Source: Candidatus Gastranaerophilales bacterium
Lineage (GTDB): Bacteria; Cyanobacteriota; Vampirovibrionia; Gastranaerophilales; Gastranaerophilaceae
NCBI GenBank assembly: GCA_944323655.1
Contig: CALUTL010000008.1
Coordinates: forward strand, 20,551-84,550
Direction of reading: 5' to 3'
DNA length: 64,000 bases
Below are positions 27,282-35,033 of this stretch, piece after piece; within the stretch, counting starts at the first letter, position 1; each line of letters starts with the position of its first letter. Both the position numbers and the translations under genes were made by a program. Below the pieces are notes generated by a model. It worked only from the letters and a program-made list of their open reading frames with translations. It had not been told where the DNA came from and ran no database searches.

Positions 27282-27355
27282 TTTGTTTTGCCTGATTCGC
27301 TATTTGTAAATAATTTCGGTTATCTATAAAAATTTACTATACTTCAAGCATATTG

Positions 27356-27384
27356 ATATTAGTATAAACATAAAACCCTGTCAA
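27356..27384 (-). promoter_or_regulatory. Main promoter of the S10 cluster
   Basis: Minus strand TTGACA (27379-27384), exact consensus, 17-bp spacer, TAATAT (27356-27361). It gives a leader of about 135 nt before rpsJ. Confidence 0.75.
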
Positions 27385-27495
27385 CAATGATTTTGTCACT
27401 TTGTTTAGAATTGTAAACTTTTTTGCATTTTCTAAATTCTTCGCTTCTTTTAAAACTTTATTATTGTATGTGAAGTGATACATAGGACTTTCTTC

Positions 27496-28662
27496 ATGAG
27501 CGATATTAAAATTGATACTAATTACAAAGGACTTACTTACATTCTTGCCGACTACGCTAAATCCGTTAACGGCGGTAAAGAACTTAAAATATCCGCAAAA
27601 CAATGGCAAAAAACTATGGAAATTGTCGCAGAAATTAACCGTAAAAGATCTTCTGAAAATGCAATCTATCAAGGAGGGTCAAATCTTTACGGCAATGTGA
27701 ACGAAAATTTTGTACTTACTAAAGAGACAATCACTTTCTCTGAAGAGGAAATGGCAAGAATTTTGAAAGAAATGGGAGTTACAGGTCAATTTCCGGAAGA
27801 AAAACCGATTATGGGGTTATCTGTCGAAAAAAATCCGCAGAACCAAACACCTAAGGATTCAACTTCCTTGAAGCCTGAAGACGAAATTTTAGCTGACAAC
27901 ACTCAATTAGATACTGTTAGCCCATTTACACCTAATAACAATCCCCAAAAACGTTCCAGAGATTTTAAAATACTGGCAGGAAATTCCACTTTCGCAAGTT
28001 TAATGTCTGCTAAATTCGAAGAAATGTCAAAATCTATGACACCCACTATTGTGAATGCCGCTTCGGATACTATTAACCTTGCACCTCCTTTTGAAATTAA
28101 AACCCCTAAACCCGGTGGTCTTGGCGGTAAAACAAGAACAATTTCTCACGAACTTCATACTAAACTTATGGATTTGGCAGAAGAACTCCATTGCAATTAT
28201 GAGGATCTTATTACCGTTATTAACTTTGAAAGCGGAATGAACCCTCAAGAAGGTGCAGGCAAAAAAAATAAAGCCGTCGGACTTATTCAATTTACAAATA
28301 TTGCCATTAGAGATTTAAATAAAACTTATTCACTTAATCTTACCAAAGATAAAATAACCGCAATGAGTGCGGAAGAACAAATTGATATTGTCGGTAAATA
28401 TCTCAAAATGTGTATTTCAAGAGTGCCGAGATTAAGAAATAAGAAAAAACTTGATGCCGCTGACCTTTATAGTGTAATAATCCTACCTGGACGTGCCGGC
28501 AAAGATATTCTGTGCAAAAAAGGCGAAAAAAATTCTGAGGGTAAACTGCTTAATTATTACGAATCTAACAGAGGTATTGACGTCAGTAACGACGGGATTA
28601 TTACACGTGCCGATGTCCTTGCTAAACTTGATGACTTTAGAGTTAATGTAGTCGTTGTTTAA
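27496..28662 (+). CDS. Modular protein: N-terminal family module, lysozyme-like domain, EF-hand-like loop
   Basis: 388 residues from the ATG at 27496 (TAGGA eight bases upstream); a GTG 21 nt earlier is in frame but has no ribosome site. Residues 1-95 form a module shared with the 59427 and 63464 proteins (KGLTYIL near 11, W37, IYQGG at 57-61). A Pro/Asn-rich linker follows. From about residue 220 a transglycosylase-type lysozyme-like region contains ITVINFESGMNP with a candidate catalytic Glu and AVGLIQFT. The end, RGIDVSNDGIITRADVL, is an EF-hand/dockerin-like calcium loop. The C-terminal half is paralogous to the 31096-32061 product. No signal peptide is seen. Peptidoglycan cleavage is inferred. 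Confidence 0.68.
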   Translation: MSDIKIDTNYKGLTYILADYAKSVNGGKELKISAKQWQKTMEIVAEINRKRSSENAIYQGGSNLYGNVNENFVLTKETITFSEEEMARILKEMGVTGQFPEEKPIMGLSVEKNPQNQTPKDSTSLKPEDEILADNTQLDTVSPFTPNNNPQKRSRDFKILAGNSTFASLMSAKFEEMSKSMTPTIVNAASDTINLAPPFEIKTPKPGGLGGKTRTISHELHTKLMDLAEELHCNYEDLITVINFESGMNPQEGAGKKNKAVGLIQFTNIAIRDLNKTYSLNLTKDKITAMSAEEQIDIVGKYLKMCISRVPRLRNKKKLDAADLYSVIILPGRAGKDILCKKGEKNSEGKLLNYYESNRGIDVSNDGIITRADVLAKLDDFRVNVVVV

Positions 28663-28674
28663 TTTGATTTTTAT

Positions 28675-28698
28675 AAAAAAAAGCCGCTTTCGCGGCTT
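28675..28698 (-). terminator. Intrinsic terminator after minE
   Basis: AAGCCGC / GCGGCTT stem (28681-28698) with a TTTC loop; the minus strand continues into a run of T. It lies in the 75-bp gap between two converging genes and may serve both. Confidence 0.8.
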
Positions 28699-28737
28699 GA
28701 TATTTTCTCTCTCCTATCTCTGAAATAATTCAGAGGA

Positions 28738-29208
28738 TTATTTTGATTTATCTTTTGAGTTGGTATTAGATTCTTCCGTTTCGGATTCCTCATCCTGATT
28801 ATCTTCAGCTGAAGATTCCGCATCTTCTGTACTTTCCGAACTTTCGGCATCTGAACTTTCTTCCTCGGATTTTTCCTCTGCTTCTTCTGAATCTTCGGAA
28901 TTTTCTGCCTCAATTTCATCTTCATCTTTTGCTCTCAATACAGGAATTGATAACATCAATGCCATCTGATTCCCCTCTTGTTCAAAATTCAATTCAAGAG
29001 CATCTTTGTCCATTTCTACGTATTTTGAAAGCAGTTCAATAAGTTCACCGCGCATTTTTTCAAGAAGCTCCGGTGTAAGATTGGTTCTGTCCTGCATCAA
29101 AACAACCCTTAAACGATTTACGGCTGTTTCTTTTGCATTTTCTTCCTTCTCTGCCTGTCTGAAGAAACCGAAGACTTTATTAAATAAGTCCTGAAAAATA
29201 TCCCTCAT
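28738..29208 (-). CDS. minE: Cell-division topological factor MinE with an acidic tail
   Basis: 156 residues, against ~85-110 for typical MinE. Residues 1-93 are a complete MinE: membrane-binding N-terminus (MRDIFQDLFNKVFGFF), the MinD-contact segment with NRLRVVLMQDR, and the dimer strand KYVEMDKDALELNFE. The last ~60 residues are almost purely Glu, Asp and Ser. MinE releases MinD from the membrane to set the division site. It starts one base after minD. Confidence 0.93.
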   Translation of the reverse strand: MRDIFQDLFNKVFGFFRQAEKEENAKETAVNRLRVVLMQDRTNLTPELLEKMRGELIELLSKYVEMDKDALELNFEQEGNQMALMLSIPVLRAKDEDEIEAENSEDSEEAEEKSEEESSDAESSESTEDAESSAEDNQDEESETEESNTNSKDKSK

Positions 29209-29209
29209 T

Positions 29210-30025
29210 TTACTTCTCCTTTCCTATAAGGCCGGAGAAAAATTTCTTCACTTTTGAAAGAACTCCTCTGCTTTCTTCAAGATTCAGGAAAGGAACATCT
29301 TCGCCCATTATTCTTCTTGCTACATTATTGTAAGCCTTGCCGGCAAGCGAACTGTCATCGTTTACTATCGGATCACCCTTGTTTGTTGAGGTGATAATCC
29401 CTGTATCCTCAGGAATTATTCCTATTAAATCAGCTGACAGAATTTCTACTACATCTTCAACACTCATCATATCGTTTGATTTGATAAGATTCGGACGAAC
29501 CCTGTTCAGCAAAAGTTTATAAGATTGAATTTCTTCTTTTGCTTCAAGAAGTCCGATAATTCTGTCTGCATCCCTTACTGCCGACATCTCGGGAGTCGTA
29601 ACAACTATTGCTTCAGTCGCTCCTGCAATCGCATTTTGAAATCCCTGTTCGATACCTGCCGGACAATCAACTAAGATAAAGTCGTAATCCTTTTTAAGTT
29701 CTTCACATATATCTTTCAACTGTTCTTGCGTAATTGCGGATTTATCTCTTGTCTGCGCCGCTGCTAAAAGACAAAGATTAGGATTTTTCTTATCCTTTAC
29801 AAGCGCTTGTCTTAACTTGCAGCGTTCCTCCACCACATCAACAATTGTATATACAATCCTGTTTTCCAGCCCAAGCAAAAGGTCAAGGTTTCTTAATCCT
29901 AAATCGGTATCAATCAATACGACCTTCTTACCCGCTCTGGCTAAAGCAGTTCCTATATTTGCACTGGTTGTTGTCTTGCCTACTCCGCCTTTTCCCGAAG
30001 TAATTACTATAACTCGACCGCTCAT
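29210..30025 (-). CDS. minD: Septum-site-determining ATPase MinD
   Basis: 271 residues, normal. The deviant Walker A GKGGVGKTT at about 10-18, switch regions DTDLGLRNLDLLLG and DCPAGIEQGFQNAI, and the C-terminal amphipathic membrane-targeting helix (LSKVKKFFSGLIGKEK) are intact. MinD recruits MinC to the membrane and oscillates or forms gradients with MinE. GGAG precedes the ATG; 45 nt separate it from minC. Confidence 0.97.
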   Translation of the reverse strand: MSGRVIVITSGKGGVGKTTTSANIGTALARAGKKVVLIDTDLGLRNLDLLLGLENRIVYTIVDVVEERCKLRQALVKDKKNPNLCLLAAAQTRDKSAITQEQLKDICEELKKDYDFILVDCPAGIEQGFQNAIAGATEAIVVTTPEMSAVRDADRIIGLLEAKEEIQSYKLLLNRVRPNLIKSNDMMSVEDVVEILSADLIGIIPEDTGIITSTNKGDPIVNDDSSLAGKAYNNVARRIMGEDVPFLNLEESRGVLSKVKKFFSGLIGKEK

Positions 30026-30070
30026 TATTTCTCCTTTTGATTATTTTACTTTTAATTCTTCTGCAAAAGC

Positions 30071-30943
30071 TTAAGAAGCTTCATGCAATTTATAAATGAC
30101 AATATGTTTTCGGCTGACTCTTGCTTCTTCCGGGATAAAAGAATCCGTTTTTTGAACGTAGGGTACATTCACAGTGTCCGGTCTGCGGGCAAAAATTTCA
30201 CCTATTCTCAACTGAATCGCATTTAGTTTCAAAGCACGGATTCTTGAGTAATTATTTCCGTCTGATCCTGCCTGTGCAATTCCGCCCAAAACTCCCCATA
30301 CTGTAATATCGCCTTTTGCAATAACTTCGGCGCCGGGGTTCACATCGCCTATTATAACTATATTTCCTTCAGATTTTAAGCTTTGCCCTGAGCGCAAAGT
30401 CCTTTGAATATACAATGTCGGAAGCTTCTCCGCTTCTTTCATCTGCTTCTTTATTTCTGAAATCGTTTCTTCATCTGCTTCAAAATCTACTTGTTCAACT
30501 TCTGCGTCTGATCGAATTTCTTCTTTTATATCGTCTTCTTCAGGATATCTTTCTTCAAAATCGCCTTCACCAAAAATTTTATCTAAAGCACTTTCCAACT
30601 CCTGATTAACTTCGTTTTCCGCTGTGCCGTCTTCGTTAAATTCGGGCGCTTCTACGGTGTTTTCAAATTCCATCAAGGCTATGCCTAAAGTTTCAGCTGA
30701 ACTTTTGGTTTCTTCGTTAATTGTTGATATAAAAGCTAAGTTGCTGTCCATTGATTCTATCAATGCCTTCACGCTTATTAGCTGTGACTGATTAAGACTA
30801 ACCTCGCCTAACTTAAGACAAACATTTTTATCCTTTGCTTCCGGCAAATCTAAAATCCTGCTTAATTCATAAATAATTTCGGATGTCTTTTTTGCGTTGC
30901 TTAAGTCAACGATAAAACCGTTTTCAATATATCCCTTATCCAT
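30071..30943 (-). CDS. minC: Septum-site-determining protein MinC
   Basis: 290 residues, somewhat longer than E. coli MinC. The C-terminal beta-helix domain is clear (TLYIQRTLRSGQSLKSEGN, VIIGDVNPGAEVIAKGDI, VWGVLGGIAQAG), as is the typical RIGEIFARRP. The N-terminal FtsZ-inhibitory domain is diverged, and an acidic linker of ~60 residues joins the two. Gene order minC-minD-minE agrees with Cyanobacteria. Confidence 0.94.
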   Translation of the reverse strand: MDKGYIENGFIVDLSNAKKTSEIIYELSRILDLPEAKDKNVCLKLGEVSLNQSQLISVKALIESMDSNLAFISTINEETKSSAETLGIALMEFENTVEAPEFNEDGTAENEVNQELESALDKIFGEGDFEERYPEEDDIKEEIRSDAEVEQVDFEADEETISEIKKQMKEAEKLPTLYIQRTLRSGQSLKSEGNIVIIGDVNPGAEVIAKGDITVWGVLGGIAQAGSDGNNYSRIRALKLNAIQLRIGEIFARRPDTVNVPYVQKTDSFIPEEARVSRKHIVIYKLHEAS

Positions 30944-31009
30944 TCTTATCCTTCCGCTAATCCGGTTCGCTCTCAGAAATTTTTGAGATTTCTACCGTAA
31001 TAACTATTC

Positions 31010-31038
31010 TTATAAAAACAGTTACTCTTCCATGACAA
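31010..31038 (-). promoter_or_regulatory. Promoter of minCDE
   Basis: Minus strand TTGTCA (31033-31038), 17-bp spacer, TTATAA (31010-31015). Between it and minC an AGAAAT/ATTTCT hairpin is possible (about 30974-30992). Confidence 0.5.
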
Positions 31039-31095
31039 TACACGAAACAATTTTTCTCTGCAACTTATTCTCTTAAAATTGTAATATTTATTAAA

Positions 31096-32061
31096 TTAAG
31101 CAAAAGTGTTAAGATTTACACGTTTTTGTACAAGCCTTGCATTCAAATCCGATTTTGTAATAGAACCGTCACCGTTCACATCAAGCCCTCTGTTGCTGCT
31201 GTAATATTTTTCTCCGCTTCTTGTTAAAACTTCATTTTTAGCTCTTGCGGGAAGGAACGTTACGGCATAAAGATCCGCTGCTGTCAGTTTTTTGCCTTTG
31301 GGTAATCTGTTTTCGTTCATTTTGTAATACTTCTCAACCAAATCAAGCTGATCTATTGCACTCATATTTTCAATTTTTTCTAAGGTTAAGTTTAGTCCGT
31401 AAACTCTGTTTAATTCCGGAATCGCATCACTTTTGGTAAACTGAATTAAACCAATAGCCGTTTTTTCACCGTTTTTATTTTTATGAGCTTCCTTAGGATT
31501 TAAGCTTGATTCCGAATTCATTAACGCAAGCAAATCCTGATAATCACAGTTGATATTTTTTGCAACCTGCTTAACTTTATCTAAAAATTCTTTATCCAAA
31601 TAATCCTTACTAAAAGTAGAATACTTCGGCGTGTAAGAAGAATAATTTGAAGAAGAAACGGAAGAAGTTGTTTTTTTCGAATTGTTGTTAAGAAGATTGG
31701 ACTTTGCGGTAATTATCCCGAACATATTAGAATAATCCGTCTTAGAATAATCATTAAAACTATACAAATTCCAATTGCTGTTAAGGCTATCAAAACTTGT
31801 CGGGAAAGCGTTCATTGCAGTCATTGAAGGGAATTGATAAGTATTATTAAAATTATTATACGTATTATAGTTATAATAAGAAAAAACAGGAGAAAATGAC
31901 GGCATCATCCAGCTTGTGTTGAACAGTGCAGGCAGAATATTAAAACTGCAAAACGGATTGTAATACGAATACGAAAACACAGGACTGAAAGTCCCAAAAC
32001 AACTGCCGAGCCCGAGTCCCGTTAAATAACAGTTATTAAATCCAATAATTCCGTACGTCAT
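31096..32061 (-). CDS. Lysozyme-like / EF-hand-like protein with Tyr/Asn/Phe-rich N-terminus
   Basis: 321 residues from the ATG at 32061, preceded by AGGGA; a longer in-frame extension to 32268 would run through the promoter and lacks a ribosome site. The first ~120 residues are low-complexity, rich in Tyr, Phe, Asn and Ser (FSPVFSYSYYNPF, FSPVFSYYNYNTYNNFNNTY), with no signal peptide. From about 170 a lysozyme-like region follows: LLALMNSESSLNPKEA with a candidate catalytic Glu, then AIGLIQFT. The C-terminus NRGLDVNGDGSITKSDL is an EF-hand-like loop. It is a paralogue of the 27496 product in this half, and the two genes flank minCDE. Enzymatic activity is inferred. Confidence 0.66.
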   Translation of the reverse strand: MTYGIIGFNNCYLTGLGLGSCFGTFSPVFSYSYYNPFCSFNILPALFNTSWMMPSFSPVFSYYNYNTYNNFNNTYQFPSMTAMNAFPTSFDSLNSNWNLYSFNDYSKTDYSNMFGIITAKSNLLNNNSKKTTSSVSSSNYSSYTPKYSTFSKDYLDKEFLDKVKQVAKNINCDYQDLLALMNSESSLNPKEAHKNKNGEKTAIGLIQFTKSDAIPELNRVYGLNLTLEKIENMSAIDQLDLVEKYYKMNENRLPKGKKLTAADLYAVTFLPARAKNEVLTRSGEKYYSSNRGLDVNGDGSITKSDLNARLVQKRVNLNTFA

Positions 32062-32079
32062 AATTTTCCCTAATTCCCC

Positions 32080-32118
32080 GTTATATATATAAAGTATTTC
32101 TGTATGTGATAATTTACC
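32080..32118 (-). promoter_or_regulatory. Bipartite promoter element, copy C
   Basis: Minus strand AGGTAA (32113-32118), 18 bp, CTTTATATATATAAC. It ends 18 nt before the 32061 start codon. Confidence 0.55.
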
Positions 32119-32212
32119 TGTAAAGACCTGTTTGTAAAAAAATATTAATTTATGTATTAATTTATGTAAAAAAAAATTTTTATTGTATAATTTTATTAAG
32201 GTAAAAATAATT

Positions 32213-32896
32213 ATGTTTAATGAAACAAAGACGCACGAGATTACAGTAGACGTTGTTATATTAACCATTAAGAACGGTTCGTTGCAGGTTTTGCTTGTAA
32301 AGAGGCTGAATGAGCCATTTAAAGATAAATGGGCAATCCCCGGAGGTTACGTACGTTTGTCGGAAAACCTTGATCAAGCGGCATTAAGAGTTTTAAAAGA
32401 GCGTACTAATGTTGACAATATTTATCTTGAACAGCTTTACACATTTGGAGATCCGCTCAGACACCCTAATTCACGTGTCATTACCTGCGCTTACTTCGCG
32501 CTTGTAAGAGCTGAAGATATCCAAATTGTTTCTTCACCGGAGCTTGGCTGGCACAAAATTTCGGACTTGCCGCCGCTTGCGTTCGACCACAAAGAGATTA
32601 TTGAATATTCTCTTAAACGCACCAGAGAAAGATTGGAAATTTGTCCGGTTGCATATCAATTATTGAACGAAAAATTTACCCTTACGGAAATGCAGAAAGC
32701 TTATGAACTTATAATGTCCAAAAAGCTTGACAAACGTAATTTCCGCAAAAAAGCACTTTCAACAGACGGTCTTATCGAATTAGATGAATACACTAAATCT
32801 TCTTCCAAAAGACCTGCACGTCTTTATACTTTTGAAAACATCAAACTTAATTCAAAGCGTGCACATTTTATTTCGAATAAAAAGGAGAAAAAATAA
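32213..32896 (+). CDS. NrtR-like transcriptional regulator (Nudix plus winged helix)
   Basis: 228 residues from the ATG at 32213, with TATAAT 21 nt upstream and AAGG as ribosome site. The N-terminal Nudix domain is recognisable (DVVILTI, WAIPGGYVRLSE), but the catalytic REUxEE core is replaced by RVLKER, so hydrolysis is unlikely. The C-terminal ~80 residues (FTLTEMQKAYELI, KLDKRNFRKKAL, RPARLYTF) match the winged-helix domain of NrtR regulators, which sense ADP-ribose and control NAD biosynthesis. No NAD genes are adjacent, so its target is elsewhere or different. secG follows closely. Confidence 0.78.
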   Translation: MFNETKTHEITVDVVILTIKNGSLQVLLVKRLNEPFKDKWAIPGGYVRLSENLDQAALRVLKERTNVDNIYLEQLYTFGDPLRHPNSRVITCAYFALVRAEDIQIVSSPELGWHKISDLPPLAFDHKEIIEYSLKRTRERLEICPVAYQLLNEKFTLTEMQKAYELIMSKKLDKRNFRKKALSTDGLIELDEYTKSSSKRPARLYTFENIKLNSKRAHFISNKKEKK

Positions 32897-32899
32897 AAA

Positions 32900-33124
32900 A
32901 TGGTTACATTTATCTGGACAGTCCAAATTATATCAGCATTGTTATTGATAATATTAATCTTACTTCATTCACCGAAAGGCGATGGAATCGCGGGATTCGG
33001 CGGAGCATCTCAGATTTTTTCATCACAGAAAAGCGCTGAAAAAGGACTTAATAAAGTGACGGGAATTGTTGCTGCCGTATTTATTATCTGCACATTCCTT
33101 CTCGGATACGGAATTATAAAGTAA
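32900..33124 (+). CDS. secG: Protein-export membrane protein SecG
   Basis: 74 residues with two transmembrane helices separated by the conserved cytoplasmic loop LLHSPKGDGIAGFGGASQIFSSQKS. SecG is an accessory subunit of SecYEG. The ribosome site AAAGGAG lies within the end of the upstream regulator gene, implying co-transcription. Confidence 0.95.
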   Translation: MVTFIWTVQIISALLLIILILLHSPKGDGIAGFGGASQIFSSQKSAEKGLNKVTGIVAAVFIICTFLLGYGIIK

Positions 33125-33153
33125 ATTCTCCCGTGAATTTTTAAGGGCGGATT

Positions 33154-33900
33154 ATGAGTGAAATATTTGCACGTAACGAGTTATACTGGGGAGATGAAGC
33201 CCAGAAGTTTTTGGCATCAAAGCATGTTGCAGTATTTGGGCTTGGAGGTGTCGGCGGGTATTGCGCCGAGACTCTTGCACGGGCAGGGGTCGGAAAGTTA
33301 ACAATCGTCGATTTTGATACCGTTTCCAAATCCAATATTAATCGTCAAATTGCAGCGCTTCATTCTACAATAAACCTAAAAAAAACAGACGTAACCGCTA
33401 AAAGACTTAAAGACATAAACCCTGAAATTGAATTAATCGTAATTGACGATTTTTATACAAATGAAGACTCAATTCTTGACGGGGTTGATTTTGTAGCAGA
33501 TGCAATTGACACACTTAGAGCAAAAATTTCACTTCTCGAAAGCTGCTATAAAAAAAGAATCCCCGTAATCAGTTCAATGGGTGCAGGAAACAGAATTGCG
33601 CCGGAAAAATTGTACATCTCTGACATCTCAGAAATTGAAAATAAAAATGCACCGTTTGTATCAAATTGCATTTATCAGTTAAAAAAAGCCGGAATTGAAA
33701 AAGGGATTACGGTCGTTGCAAGCAGAGAAAAACCTTTCTCAAAAGAAAAAATTCAAAATACTGAAACCGTCATTAAAAATTCAGGAGAAAAATTGGAATT
33801 CACCAAGATAACTCCGGCTTCTACACCTTTTGTTGCAAGCTGCGCAGGAATTTTTATGGCATCATTTATAGTCAGAAAATTTATTGAAGGAATTGAATAA
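33154..33900 (+). CDS. tcdA: tRNA threonylcarbamoyladenosine dehydratase (TcdA / ThiF family)
   Basis: 248 residues. The E1-like adenylation fold shows GLGGVGGYCAETLARAGVG (nucleotide loop), DFDTVSKSNINRQ and VADAIDTLRAK. These and the length match TcdA, which cyclises t6A37 in tRNAs, better than MoeB or ThiF, which have zinc CxxC motifs. AAGGGCGG precedes the ATG. Its stop overlaps the next start as TAATG. Confidence 0.88.
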   Translation: MSEIFARNELYWGDEAQKFLASKHVAVFGLGGVGGYCAETLARAGVGKLTIVDFDTVSKSNINRQIAALHSTINLKKTDVTAKRLKDINPEIELIVIDDFYTNEDSILDGVDFVADAIDTLRAKISLLESCYKKRIPVISSMGAGNRIAPEKLYISDISEIENKNAPFVSNCIYQLKKAGIEKGITVVASREKPFSKEKIQNTETVIKNSGEKLEFTKITPASTPFVASCAGIFMASFIVRKFIEGIE

Positions 33901-34604
33901 TGCTTAATATTTTAGTAACAGGAGCCTCAAAAGGTATCGGAAGACAAATCGCGGAAGAATTGAAAACTTGCGGAAATCTTTTTGTGACAGGACGAAATAA
34001 AGAAGCATTAATTTCTATTGGCGCAAAAGATTACTGTATTTGTGATTTGGCAAACTCTCCCGAGATTCTTGGAAATTTTATTGAACAAAATAATATAAAT
34101 GTTTTAATTAACAATGCCGGAGAATATATTTACGGCGCCATCGACAAAATGACTCACGAAGAAATAGTAAGAATTCACAAAACCAACTTAATTGCACCGG
34201 CTTATTTAATTTCGCGTGCCGTTCCGTATATGAAAGATCAAAAGTTCGGCAGGATAATTAATATCGGCTCAATTTCAGGCGTTATGGGAGAAGCTAATGC
34301 AAGCCTTTATTCGTCATCAAAAGCTGGGCTTTTGGGACTTACAAAAGCACTTGCACTTGAACTTGCTGAATTCAACATTACCGTAAACACAATAAACCCC
34401 GGCTGGGTAGAAACTAATCTCGGAAACGATTCCATTGAACAATCCGAATTTACCAAAGAAGAAATCCTTGATTGTATTCCGCAAAAAAGGTTCGTGACAC
34501 CAGATGAGATTGCAAAACTTGCAAAATATCTTATATCAAACGATGCAAGAGGAATTACAGGACAAGGAATTAATCTTTGTGCAGGATTAAGTGTCGGTAT
34601 TTAA
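33900..34604 (+). CDS. Short-chain dehydrogenase/reductase (FabG-like)
   Basis: 234 residues of a classical SDR: TGASKGIGRQIA cofactor loop near residue 7, NNAG near 75, catalytic Ser and YxxxK in GSISGVMGEANASLYSSSKAG, and NTINPGWVETNL. The pattern fits 3-oxoacyl-ACP reductase-like enzymes, but many SDRs share it, so the substrate is open. It overlaps tcdA by one base and should be co-translated. Confidence 0.85.
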   Translation: MLNILVTGASKGIGRQIAEELKTCGNLFVTGRNKEALISIGAKDYCICDLANSPEILGNFIEQNNINVLINNAGEYIYGAIDKMTHEEIVRIHKTNLIAPAYLISRAVPYMKDQKFGRIINIGSISGVMGEANASLYSSSKAGLLGLTKALALELAEFNITVNTINPGWVETNLGNDSIEQSEFTKEEILDCIPQKRFVTPDEIAKLAKYLISNDARGITGQGINLCAGLSVGI

Positions 34605-34612
34605 TTTATGAA

Positions 34613-34990
34613 TTATTTATTTTCATCGTAAATTTCTATTATACGATTCGAAGATGTCTTTTCAAGCTCGTCATACAAGCTGTATTCATCTGTCGCTCTG
34701 GTCTTCAAGACAACTTCGTTAATTTTTGCAGGATGAAACTTATTATAAATCTTCTCAATAATGTTTCGTGGTTTAATATCCGAAAAATAAAGAGCTAACT
34801 TAACTTTTTTATGATTGTGCTTGCTTACATAAGGTTTCATACTTACAACCGAATCGTATTTTTTAGAAAATGAATCAATTGCAGGCATTTTCTTTATTGA
34901 ATGAAACATATCTTCTGTCATTGCCAAAGGATTGCGTTTTAAGGCACCAAAAGATTGTACTGAACTTGGGGTAACGGTTTGAACTTCCAT
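34613..34990 (-). CDS. Small lineage-type protein with N-terminal SFGAL motif
   Basis: 125 residues from the ATG at 34990, chosen because AAAGGA precedes it at correct distance; the longer frame to 35065 overlaps the GT9 gene and lacks a site. No signal peptide or membrane segment. The N-terminus MEVQTVTPSSVQSFGALKRN resembles that of the 6226 gene in style. The rest is mixed alpha/beta with a basic centre (KHNHKKVKLALYFSD). Family unknown. Confidence 0.62.
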   Translation of the reverse strand: MEVQTVTPSSVQSFGALKRNPLAMTEDMFHSIKKMPAIDSFSKKYDSVVSMKPYVSKHNHKKVKLALYFSDIKPRNIIEKIYNKFHPAKINEVVLKTRATDEYSLYDELEKTSSNRIIEIYDENK

Positions 34991-35033
34991 TTTGTTTTCC
35001 TTTCTATTAATGGGGTACAGGAGTATTCTATTA

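Noticed and set aside
32062..32268. N-terminal extension of the 32061 gene
   Set aside because: The extension would translate through promoter element C and has no ribosome site, whereas the ATG at 32061 has one.
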